From assembly GCA_946894095.1 (NCBI GenBank), contig OX335664.1:10000001-10064000 (forward strand): DNA of 64,000 nucleotides, in the 5' to 3' direction. Shown here in pieces: positions 53,351-63,114 of this stretch (the stretch's first letter is position 1; the number at the start of each line of letters is the position of its first letter). Origin of the DNA: Incurvaria masculella. Lineage: Eukaryota > Arthropoda > Insecta > Lepidoptera > Incurvariidae. Below the pieces are notes generated by a model, which saw only the letters and a program-made list of their open reading frames with translations, was not told the origin of the DNA and did not search any database. Position numbers and translations under genes: made by a program.

Positions 53351-54411
53351 GTGAGTATCATAGCATTCATGTCCGGCCTTTACCATTTTGTCTCCTCGAT
53401 GGAAAACTTATTGATGTATCTTTTCACTATCATCTACCAAATAACTGTTATGAACAAAAGCAATTTACACATGCCCCTTATCATTTTCATTGAAATCCTA
53501 AACGTCCATAGTAAAACGTCGATCTCTGATTGTGTGCACTAACTAATGCGTACAGAATATCTCTATATTCCGGGGCTTGGCAACGTATGAGCAAGCCGGA
53601 AGAGTCTGAGAAAAATCTACCGGACCTATTGAGAAGAGCAGTGCATACTATTGCACTGATTTACTCAAACGGTCCGATAAAAGAACACATTTTTTTATGT
53701 GTTCCATTTCTTGTCTGCTCTTTGTTGTTACTCCAACTTTCAGTACTAGCTTCTATATCTTTCTATCGATTTATGTAAATTCTTTAAAATATTTTGAAGT
53801 GTTTATTTTGCATTAGCTGTCTAATTCTTAGAACCTTGTTTGTCTTTTTATTACGCCCTTTGCACACAGTTCTTTTTACTCATGATCCATTCTTGGGGTA
53901 CCGTAGCAAGAGTTGCAAAAAAAAAGACTGTATTGGAACTGTTTCCTTAGTTCACACACAATTCTTATGTTGAAGATTCTGGAATTGCATTTATTTGTTC
54001 TACACCAAATCTGAAGGTTGCTGCAGTGCAGCATATATATTGTGCAAAAAAGAAATCGTGAATACATAAGTTGAACAAACAGAAAATTAATCCAGACTGT
54101 TACGTGAAAAAAAACATTTACCATGCTATTAAAAAAGCCCCCTTTCATTTTTATTATTTTTAAATTTTACCTGTTTGTTGTTATAGCGGCAAAGTAATAA
54201 CACACTTTGTGAAAATTTCAATTTCATTTAGGGTTCCGTTGGCACCCTTTGGGTACGGAAGCCTAAAAATTATCCAAAAAATTTAAAAATACAATAAAGA
54301 GTTTGTGAGTTAGGTTAGGTTGGGTTAGTCTCTGCAACTCTCGCGACTGCGCCGCGGGGACCATTCGAACGGTGGGTAAGCAATCGGCACTTGCAGCGTA
54401 CTGTACTTCAG
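53351..54411 (+). other. Intron 3
   Basis: GTGAGT to CTGTACTTCAG. 54144-54269 is a truncated F1 element (TTTGTTGTTATAGCGGC to GGTACGGAAGCCTAAAAA). 53351-54143 has short frames but no gene I support. Confidence 0.7.
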
Positions 54412-54533
54412 GGTGCTGGGCGCGCTGGAGGGGGCGCCGAGCGAGGCGGACGCGGCCAACGTGTCGCTGCTCCTGCTGGCGTGCCAGCACGTGCTGGCGG
54501 TGCGCGCGCAGGTCTTCCTCGAGGACGACTTCG
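54412..54533 (+). CDS. Coding exon 4 (residues 712-752), not the last
   Basis: With acceptor TACTTCAG|G at 54411/54412, the two bases left from exon 3 form AAG and the frame reads VLGALEGAPSEADAANVSLL, then LLACQHVLAVRAQVFLEDDF. The donor TTCG|GTGAGT is at 54533/54534, after one base of a codon (Gly if the next exon starts G-N). Acceptor TTGCAG|C at 54396/54397 is also usable in the same frame, adding five residues (N-VLYFR). The exon is helical, with A/L-rich composition and high GC at third positions unlike the AT-rich surroundings. An ankyrin repeat could follow 'EDDFG', but no such exon is visible in the remaining 9.4 kb. Confidence 0.7.
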
Positions 54534-55232
54534 GTGAGTGATCTATATCATTTGTCGCCATGCGTGTCCACTGGTATATCTTCGTGAGATTGTCACCTGT
54601 GAGTCACCGCTGAGTCACAGAACTTCCTAAGTGGTTGTCACTTCTTGAGTACGAAAGTGTTGTGACTCACAGGTGAGAATGACATGAGTAGACCCCCTCT
54701 CTGTCTTTCAAAACATGAAAAGGGCTTTATACACCCGACACAGGTAGTTAAGTTGACGACGGCTTTCACACCAGAGAATAATTGTAATACTAGATTATTG
54801 CATTAGCAACTTTGTTAGTTAAGTAATTTGTATTTTTAATCCATTAATACTGAGGGTTGCCGTTTCTCTTGTTATATCTGAAACTGTTCTACCAAATGAT
54901 AATCATTATGTATTTAATGGATGTAATTACCGTTATCTCTTTTTATTTACGTTTCAGCGACATCTACATTACAAATTCAGAAGAATTGTTAGCTGTAGCA
55001 TTTAGATCTAAGTGTGTATGTAATTGTGAACTGAACAATTATGTAAACCAGTAAAGTTTCTTTTCTTCTTTACTGAGTTTATCGAATCCGCGGATCTATC
55101 AGTTTGTGACGTAACTACTAGTGTAGTTGACTACCAAAAGTTTAAATTAATGAAATTAAATGAAAGACCTTCACATTTCCATGAACATCCATCTGTATAA
55201 ATATAATGATGTTGTAACAAATATATAAATTT
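54534..55232 (+). other. Intron sequence with a LINE 3' UTR
   Basis: 54590-54680 contains a small inverted pair (GTCACCTGTGAGTCA and GTGACTCACAGGTGAGA). 54787-55170 is a LINE 3' UTR like 45705-45987. Confidence 0.5.
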
Positions 55233-55490
55233 CAGGCAAGTATTGTGCAGGGTAGCGTTCTGGGCTCAATCTTGAATTTGCTCAGGCCTACTATACATGT
55301 ACTTCTGCCCGCCTTCTATAACGTCTTGCATATGCTCTATTACTTAATAAATACTATATAAGAGTAACGCTAAACATCTGTTACAATTAATGTTTAATAA
55401 ACACGAGGATACTGTTGCAAATTTACAAAATTCAGGCAGGTGTTCTTCAGGGTAGTGTCGTGGGTCCAATCTTGTATCGTTTCTGAACTT
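55233..55490 (+). pseudogene. Two copies of an RT core motif, 200 bp apart
   Basis: 55233-55283 reads QASIVQGSVLGSILNLL and 55433-55484 reads QAGVLQGSVVGPILYRF then a stop. Both are the QGSVLGP motif of non-LTR reverse transcriptases. Sequence between them also partly repeats (TATTTAATAAAT, TTACAAAATTCAGGC). It is decayed. Confidence 0.6.
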
Positions 55491-55740
55491 TTGATTTATC
55501 CAATGCACCAAGTCTGTAAACTGTCGCATGTTTTAATCTTAAGTTAATGCTTACTTCACTTATTCACCTACCTAAATTATGTTGTTAAATCTAATGGGTG
55601 GCCAGGAAGAGATTGCCTCAAGGCAATATGGTGGCCCATTAGATGAAACTAACACTTGTTCTATTATATTAAGTCTACTCTAAGAATGTATGTATAAGTT
55701 TCATCTAATAAACAGTTTATTATTATTATTATTATTAAGT
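55491..55740 (+). mobile_element. LINE 3' UTR
   Basis: GTGGCCAGGAAGAGATTGCC, AAGGCAATATGGTGGCCC and a (TTA)n-rich end at 55717-55738, typical of lepidopteran Jockey-like 3' ends. Confidence 0.5.
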
Positions 55741-55793
55741 CTCGTTTCTATATTTGCTGAAACAACAGCTATACTTGCTAGACTTGAAGACCC

Positions 55794-56740
55794 TCACATT
55801 TCGTCTGTCATGCTTCCAAAAATAAAAGGTGGATTGAAGTCATCAAAACTAAGGTGTCTGAAGCCAATTAAGTTTATAGCTGGACGATCGACTGCCATGG
55901 AAGAAGTATATATTATTATTACTATATCGGAGTGGATGCCGTGCTGAAAAGTCCTAAAGCCGTATTCTATAGTTCCGATGAAGTGTAGTAACTTTTGGGA
56001 GGCTATCATTCTAATCTCACCTGTGTGCATGTGATGGGTTTTTTCGTTTACCGTTTCTCGATCCATAGTAAATAAATTACCTATCCAGGATTCCTCACAA
56101 ATAATGGCTAACCGGTTAAGGATGTTCCGACCCATACAATGTTTTTTTTACACAGAACGCAAAAAGTATTGCACTTTAAGGCACGAATTCGTCAAAAATA
56201 TTATATATAGCGAATAGTAGTTGCAGCGAAAACATATTCACAATTTTAGGTTTAATGGTTTCGTTGTAATTGCCGATTAGAAGTTTTACACCGTTAGATG
56301 GCGCTGTTAAATAAAAATCGTATTTAAATAAATTGTAACAAAACCAATAATCCTGAAATTGTGAAATTGTTTTCGCTGCAAGTAATATGACTATATTAAA
56401 CTTTTATTATTAATTCGTGGCTTAAAGTACAATACTTTTTGCGTTATGTGTGCAAACAACTTTATATGGGTCGGAACAGCCTTAAGGAAATGTCGAGGTC
56501 AACAAGCCAATTTATAAAAAAATAAGAAAAACCATGGATTTTGTTTCACCTTATCTCCGATATTGAATTGAATGATTTTGTGATTTCTATTATTTGTCCC
56601 CTCCTTAGCTCTAGCTGATTTCCTCAAGTTGTCTCTAGCCTGATTCCGGATTTCTGTTAAGTCTCTTTGCCCACTATTCATCGTAACTCGCAATAGGCCT
56701 ACAGTTTTATCCCCTTCATATCGTTCTCCGCATCTAGGAC
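55794..56740 (-). pseudogene. Possible Ty3/gypsy-like retroelement remnant, broken
   Basis: The minus strand at 56693-56540 reads RDLTEIRNQARDNLRKSARA, then a spacer and FNIGDKV. This resembles the C-terminal part of a Ty3/gypsy-type integrase (A-x-x-N-L-x-K ... F-x-I-G-D-x-V). Upstream (56740-56935) is open in another frame, so a frameshift is present. A further minus-strand frame lies at 56135-55794 beyond an inserted MITE. I cannot assign it. The remnant is disrupted by frameshifts and an insertion and is not functional. Confidence 0.4.
56112..56488. mobile_element. TTAA-flanked MITE inside the retroelement remnant
   Basis: TTAAGGATGTTCCGACCCAT at the left pairs with ATGGGTCGGAACAGCCTTAA at the right. 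Subterminal AACGCAAAAAGTATTGCAC and GTACAATACTTTTTGCGTT also pair, giving long inverted repeats. The TTAA on both sides suggests piggyBac-type insertion. Confidence 0.8.
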
Positions 56741-56935
56741 TTCAAAGCTAGTTGTCATGTCTGAAATTAGGAGTTGGGTTGTTTTCAAAAGGCGAACAGC
56801 TCGCCTAGTGTTATGGGTATGTGAAAAACATTGAGGCACGTATGGCAAGCAAGCCTCCAAACCTAGAATGCTACGGCTGCTACACCCGATAATAGACCTT
56901 ACGCAGCGGACATAAAACCGAATACTGACCAACAA

Positions 56936-57282
56936 TCGCGATTATTCCGGAAATCTTCGGACAATACAAACTGGAATAACAACACAAACAGGTTTTTTTT
57001 TAAAAAAACGAAATATAAGCATACAATATTTTCCTAAAAGAGCGCAAGTCAGTACAACAGGGAAACAAATCACAATAATGGTAAACTAGAAAATCCGGTC
57101 TCCGAAAATAAAATTGAGTAGAAAATAACTACAAAAATATTGTTTAAACCTCAGACTCTGACCCTGCCGTGTTGTTCGAATACGTTTTTCTGAATATCAT
57201 TGCCCCGTCTGATCCTTCAAGAGATGACCTCTGCAATATTAGCATACCTCAAGGCTGCTCTGTGCGATCTATATACTCATAT
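56936..57282. other. Unassigned intronic sequence
   Basis: No gene or known repeat family seen. Confidence 0.35.
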
Positions 57283-57840
57283 ATTAGACTAGGAGGTCGC
57301 GACAAAAATGGTAACGATAACGTAAATGGCTGAAACTGGGTTCACGGGATAAAGTACAACCCTCTGAAGGTAAATGTGTCAGTCTGCCTGTTCCAAGTGG
57401 TCGCGTTACTTAGATAAGGCGCCTGAAAAAGTAGTTATGGTGACAAAAAATACATATGATAAGGTAAATGGATGCAAATTACGAAGCATGAAAGTATCAA
57501 TACATACTTGCCTAGCAATACAAAAACTGAACAAATCTTTGGTTGAATTTAGTAGTTATAGGCGATTTAGGTTACAGATATAACTTTAGGTATATTTAAG
57601 CATTTAATTAAAAAAACAACTTGTTATTGTTGCACAGTTAATAGGTATCAATGTTTCTAGAAAATCTGTATATTCATCAGCAGGTACATACCAGCATCTA
57701 TTTTATATATCCAATCTAAATAACGCAACCACTTTGCACAGGCAGACCGACATATTTAGCATCAGAGGGTTGGTCTCTAACATGTGAAGCCAGATTCAGC
57801 CATTTACGTTATCGTGACCAAAAATGTCGTGACCTCCCGG
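57283..57840. mobile_element. F13 element with ~120-bp terminal inverted repeats
   Basis: GGAGGTCGCGACAAAAATGG with GATAACGTAAATGGCTGAAA at the left is inverted at the right (AGCCATTTACGTTATCGTGA, GTCGTGACCTCC). The interior frame (57374-57583) is not recognisable. A solo end is at 7855-7995. Confidence 0.75.
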
Positions 57841-57957
57841 AATATATATTCGAGCCACTCTTTGTTTGCGAGCAATATCAACTCCGTAAACAGAACTGAA
57901 AATCTGTGTTGTTGTCTGAGTAATTCTATGTGGTGGTTTGGGATTGGTTCTATAGCC

Positions 57958-58240
57958 TTTTTAGGGTTCCCTACCCAAAGGGTGCCAACGGAATACTATT
58001 ACTAAGCCTCCTAATATACGAATTACTAAGATTGTGTATTTATTTTATTTATTTATTTAAATACTATTACTAAGAGTGTGTATTTATTTTGCCGCTGTAA
58101 CAATAAATAGGTAAAATTTCAAAATAACAAAAATGAAAGGGCACCCCCATACAAAAAACGTGATTTTTTTGTGTTAAATCTTTTACAATGGTACGGAATC
58201 CTTCGTATGCGAGTCCGATTCGCACTTGGCCGGCTTTTTA
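57958..58240 (-). mobile_element. F1 element with its central array replaced
   Basis: TTTTTAGGGTTCCCTACCCA to GATTCGCACTTGGCCGGC. The CCGT array and CAGCTG block are lost, and ATTTATTT sequence with a local duplication (ACTATTACTAAG, GTGTGTATTTATTTT) stands in their place. Confidence 0.8.
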
Positions 58241-58815
58241 GTAAATATGTCACCTATAGTTGAGATAAATCTTTATGTCCGGACACCATATTGAAAGTTT
58301 CATTTCATTTCATTTCATCTAGTTGTTCGATAATAATTCATCATTTGTATGAAATGTTATTAATTATTCATGTCACATAGTGTCTTTGTTAAGTATCTTC
58401 CAATTTAGATAACATAATGATACCCCGATAGAATCATTATGTGAATACATGAATATGCAGGGTGTCGTAATGGCCAGTACGTTAAATTTGGGAAATTATT
58501 ATTGGGATTGAAACAAACAAAAAAGCTTAATTACTTTTTGCTGAATATCCTCTAATTACTTTCCATGCAAAGTAATTCAATTATTTAGTGTAAAAAGAAT
58601 CTAATGTTCCGTAAGAACTTGGAAACGTTGTATAAACTTGGACATGGATGGCTAATATCACACCTACTGTCATGACATTGGGCTGATACGCCACTTGGGA
58701 TCTAGGTTCCATGCCAAGACTTTCCTAATGCACGGTTACAACGTCGTATCAAATTACACTAGACAAAAACATAAATTTAAAAAATGTATATCTCGGTAAC
58801 TAGACACTTTACAGA
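58241..58815. other. Intronic sequence with an F2 tail piece
   Basis: 58290-58320 has CATTTCATTTCATTTCAT. 58628-58745 is a minus-strand F2 tail (ACATGGATGGCTAATATC, GGTTCCATGCCAAGAC). Nothing else assigned. Confidence 0.45.
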
Positions 58816-59224
58816 TGAGCGTTTCGTAGCCTAGTGGCGCGGGGACTGGCCTAGCGTACCAGTGACCTGGGTTCAATTCCGACATGCACCACTGTCTTTC
58901 TCTTTCCGAGTTTGATAAGTGCATTTAGTCACGAATGCGAGCTGCTCCATGGTTCGGAATCCATGTAAAGCAGTAGGTCCCCTTCCCCTACTAGATGGTA
59001 GGGTTTAATCCCGCCCGGGTTTGTACAATCGCATTGGATGAAAAGATGGTCGAAGCGGCAGTGAAAAATTTTCAGTGTTTTCCATCCAGTTCATTGTAGC
59101 CGTGCTCATCAAGGGAAGGTCCTGGCATGGCACCTAATTCCTTCGGGAATGTGGTGTATTGGGCTAATATCATAACGGTAATTGTGTGGTCTTAGCCATC
59201 CATGTCAGGTTGCATAAAAAAACG
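58816..59224 (+). mobile_element. F2 SINE with tRNA-like head, full length
   Basis: TTTCGTAGCCTAGTGGCGCG (A box), CCTGGGTTCAATTCCGAC (B box), GAGCTGCTCCATGGTTCGG, GTCAGGTTGCATAAAAAAA. A clear full-length copy. Confidence 0.9.
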
Positions 59225-59384
59225 TTTTTTTTTTTACTATTTTGTTTCGGGAAAACATGAGGATTACGCTGGCGAAATTGATGTACTGGCCTTACCAGGG
59301 GCATATGAAAATAACAATACAAGCCAAATCTAGGATCTTGGTTCTTTCACGTTTCTAGAAAGAACAGTCAAAGTTCGAATTAGT

Positions 59385-59558
59385 CAGGCTGAGATAAATA
59401 GTCGTAACAAAAACTAAGGCTAACGAAAAGTAGTACTTTGTGACGTCACTTTGACACGTTTTGTACGGACGAAATCTCAAAGTAATGCAAATTGACGTCA
59501 CAAAGTACTACTTTTCGTTAGTCTTAGTTTCTGTTATGACTATTTATCTCAGCCTCAG
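59385..59558. mobile_element. F5 foldback MITE, complete
   Basis: GGCTGAGATAAATAGTCGTA pairs with TGACTATTTATCTCAGCC. TGACGTCA occurs at 59441-59448 and 59493-59500. Confidence 0.9.
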
Positions 59559-59830
59559 TGCATTCAAAACATAAAACAAATCCAGACATAGTAATACTGT
59601 GTATTACCTATATTTTATTATTCTATGGGTATTCTGGTTAATTTAGAAAATATTTTCTTTTGTCACTATCTGTATTATTTTTAAGTTTTAGATAGAGAAA
59701 TCTATAACTGGCTCTATTTTTCGTGTATTTTGTATGTACAACTATTAATTTTATTTCTTAAATAATAAAAAAATCGTTGGATATTTTATGTGGGGTCCTA
59801 AAAGGGTACACAATTCGTGTCGGCCCATAC

Positions 59831-60145
59831 AAAAACCGGCCAAGTGCGAGTCGGACTCGCACACGAAGGGTTCCGTACCATCGTACAAGATTTAACACAA
59901 AAAAATCACGTTTTTTGTATGGGGTCCCCTTTAATTTTTTATTTTTTTTTTATTTTACCTATTTGTCGTTATAGAGGCAAAATAAATACACACTCTGTGA
60001 AAATTTCAGCTGCCCACCTAATTCGGTTGATGAGATACAGCAGCCCTGTGACAGACGGACGGACGGATTTACGGACGGACGGACGGACAGCGGAGGCTTA
60101 GTAATAGGGTTCCGTTTTCACCCTTTGGGTACGGAACCCTAAAAA
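59831..60145 (+). mobile_element. F1 element
   Basis: AAAAACCGGCCAAGTGCGAG to GGTACGGAACCCTAAAAA. The GACG array is interrupted by GATTTACG. Confidence 0.9.
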
Positions 60146-61019
60146 GGGAAAGCTACTTACTACTTCGATATATGTATAGTTAAAATTATGCCAGTACGTC
60201 TATCTTTTAAAATTTCATCAAAGTTTTTTATTCACTGGAATATATTATTTTTTTATATATATGCTAAACAAAAAAAGTATTTTACACAAAAAAACTGATT
60301 TATGAAAACAAAGCAGATTAGCAACTAGGATTTAAAAATATTCGCTAGAAAAAATAATTAAATCGGACATGTTTTGATGTAGAGAACAGGTTTCTCCTGA
60401 TGGTATCTGCACGACATCTTTTTAATAATTTTTAAATGTATTAATGCTCGTAACTGTCCGTTTGACTGAACTCTTTCAGAAATATGTTGAGTGCGGCAAT
60501 GCTATCAAAGAATAGAAGAATAATATATATTGGTATGAACAGCGTTCAAACCTAAGATAACACCATGCCACTTACCATACCAAATGTGATGTCACCCACC
60601 CACAGATAATGGTTTACCTTATTCACGTTAATGACATGAGGCTGTATTTAGTTCTGGAGAGCAGTATTTATTAAAATACTGCGCAACTCGAATCAATTCC
60701 TTGCGTTGCATAACCAGCTCCAATAAATAAATGACATGAAAATGTCAACATGCACCATGGAAGTGATGAATGTATGGAGAAATAACCTCCATCAGCGAGC
60801 GAATCAAAAATGACGCCACGCGACTTACAACATTATATCGCCGGACACATTTGTAACGTAGTGATGATAACGGAGAAAAATCTAATTTTAGGTCTACCCA
60901 AGTACAATTTTTTTTTATTATCTTCAAAGAAATATGTATTATCTTTGTTTCAATTTGGTCCTAAATTGTGGATATACAATATTATATATGTTAGTATATT
61001 GTATTATATATATTAGTTT
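60146..61019. other. Unassigned AT-rich intronic sequence
   Basis: No gene or repeat family recognised. Frames on both strands near 60745-61016 are short and motif-free. Confidence 0.35.
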
Positions 61020-61133
61020 TTATAGCGGCAAAATAAATACACACTCTGTGAAAATTTCAGCTGCCTACCTATTACGGTAGATGAGATACAGCCCTATGAC
61101 CGTCTGGCGCCCTTTGGTTACGGAACCCAAAAA
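61020..61133 (+). mobile_element. F1 element, 5'- and array-deleted
   Basis: ATAGCGGCAAAATAAATACA to GGTTACGGAACCCAAAAAA, with no GACG units left. Confidence 0.75.
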
Positions 61134-61189
61134 AGCTATCTTGGAACCCAAGCTATATTTTACGAACTGCAGACTATGGCAAAAATTTT

Positions 61190-61795
61190 ACAAAAAAAAT
61201 AACCGACTTCAAAGAAAAAGCACTAAAAAGTAAAAAATAATTGCCATTTTTGTAGTTACGATTTTTGTTATTTTTTGAGTCGGCGACAGCCGGGCACGCG
61301 CTGCGCCAATCAAGAGAACCTTGGCTACCTTGGCTGACACTGACTCAAAAAATAACAAAAATCGTATTTACAAAAATGGCAATTATTTTTTACTTTTTGG
61401 TGCTTTTTCTTTGAAGACGGTTATTTTTTTTGTTAATTTTTTTTTATTTGTTTATTTTTAGTGAATCTGAAGTACACTTACTAATTGTGCACGTCCTTTC
61501 CAATAAAAAAAGAATCACCGAAATCGGTTGGCGTTATAATGAGTTATTCGTCCATTTGTCGTGCACATCTTAATACAAATTTAAGACTTATATGATTTTC
61601 TCATGGATATCATTGTCAGAACTTAACGAAATAAAAATGGGACCACTTGGGAAGCACTAGCTTTCATTTAAAAAAAATAATCATCAAAATCGGTTCACCC
61701 AGGCAAAAGTTATGAGGTAACAAACATAAAAAAAAACATACAGACGAATTGAGAACCTCCTCCTTTTTTTGAAGTCGGTTAAAAATGAAACTATT
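61190..61795. repeat. Inverted-repeat element with AACCGACTTCAAA ends
   Basis: ACCGACTTCAAAGAAAAAGC at 61201 is inverted twice: at 61402-61425 (GCTTTTTCTTTGAAGACGGT), giving a 230-bp foldback, and at 61765-61787 (TTTTTGAAGTCGGTTAAAA), giving the outer end. The GC-rich centre of the foldback is at 61280-61340. The 61500-61760 part resembles LINE 3' UTR text. Confidence 0.7.
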
Positions 61796-62147
61796 TGTCG
61801 TGACCATACTGTATTATATAATCGACTATCGCCCAACTTCATCAGTTATTCTGTACCCGAACGGCTAATAAATTTATAGGCTACTTGGACCAACCTTACA
61901 TACAGAGAAGACAATGGCGCGATCACAGGAAGTATCATCGCTATAAATCCTTCTGATTTAATCGTATTTGTTCGACTAAACGGCCTACTAAACGCTTTTA
62001 GGAAACAAGGGATTTCCTGTAACCTGGGAGGCACTTAATGTCGTTAGTGACACCTGAGGGTTCAGCGTAAAGCATCAGAAATGGGCTGAAGGCCCAAGTC
62101 TGTCAGTCCGAGTCTTACTTCCGCCAAACTTATTTACTTTGAACGGC
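61796..62147. other. Unassigned sequence
   Basis: No gene called. The minus frame 61846-62034 has no motif I recognise. Confidence 0.35.
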
Positions 62148-62510
62148 TCGTAGCCTAGCGCGGGGACTGGCCTAGCGTACCAGAGGTGTGAGTTCAATTC
62201 CGACATGCACCACTGTCTTTCTCTTCCCGAGTTCGATAATTGCATTTCGTCACGAATGCAAGCTGCTCCATGTAAAACTACTAGGTAGGGTTTAAGCCCG
62301 CCCGGGTTGGTACCATCGCATTGGATGAAAAGATGGTCGAAGCGGCAATGAAAAATTGTCCGTGTTTTCTATCCAGTTCAATGTAGCCGTGCTCATAAAG
62401 GGAAGGTCCTGGCATGGCACCTAAGTCTTTAGGGAATGTGGTGTATTGAGCTAATATCATAACGGAAGTTGTGTGGTATTAGCCATCCATGTCAGGTCGC
62501 AAAAAAAAAT
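62148..62510 (+). mobile_element. F2 SINE with tRNA-like head
   Basis: GGCTCGTAGCCTAGCGCGGG, GTGTGAGTTCAATTCCGAC, CCATGTCAGGTCGCAAAAAA. Small deletions in the head and near CCATGTAAAACTACTAGG. Confidence 0.85.
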
Positions 62511-62777
62511 TAGATTTGAGCGGGTCCCGCAACAGATTAGATAGAAGCTCAACGCTGCCGGCTTGTAGCTCAGGAGCGTGTGGACGTGCCTTCCATGAGG
62601 AGAGGCGGGCGGTGACTTGAACCCATGACGGGTTCAAGTCCAATGCATCCTGATCCCAGGTAGCACAAATTGGTGACCCCGACGTCATCTGTCTTGGTGG
62701 ACTAAAATGACGTCGTACAGTCCCATCAAATGACGTTCTAATGTCATAGCCTCACTTCGCCTCTATCTAAACCCGTA
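62511..62777 (+). other. Unassigned, with a tRNA-like promoter pattern
   Basis: 62564-62642 has GGCTTGTAGCTCAGGAGCG and GACGGGTTCAAGTCCAATGC. This is a possible decayed SINE head, not a full tRNA cloverleaf. Confidence 0.3.
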
Positions 62778-63114
62778 GTCCCAGTTGTCACCTAAATTGG
62801 CGTTTACACCAAACTGATCGACTGGCGTTTTCAAATGTATGGAGAAATTGAAGAGCGCACGCAGTGGGCGTTAAGCGAACTAACATTTGCGAGTCTGAGC
62901 TTGATTTGACAGCTTACTCATCGTCGGCGAAAATATGTCGACGTTGCCGTTTACGCCGACTCTGCATTTTCATACAAATCGGAAGTCCGAGTTTGACTTT
63001 GACAGCTTGAAGAAGTAAAACCACAGAATATCTAGTAAAAACATGTGAGGAGTTTGAAGTTTTGACGGAACTTCGAAGTTCCGTAAACGCCAGTTTAGGT
63101 GACAACTGGGACTA
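62778..63114. mobile_element. F4 MITE, complete
   Basis: TCCCAGTTGTCACCTAAATT to CCAGTTTAGGTGACAACTGG, with the longest matching ends of any F4 copy here. Confidence 0.9.

Noticed and set aside
52806..53386. Minus-strand frames opposite exon 3
   Set aside because: They are shadows of the + strand exon, with arginine/serine-rich nonsense composition and no splice support.
58816..58900. Functional tRNA gene
   Set aside because: A- and B-box-like text is present, but no cloverleaf with paired acceptor and anticodon arms is apparent. It is a SINE head.
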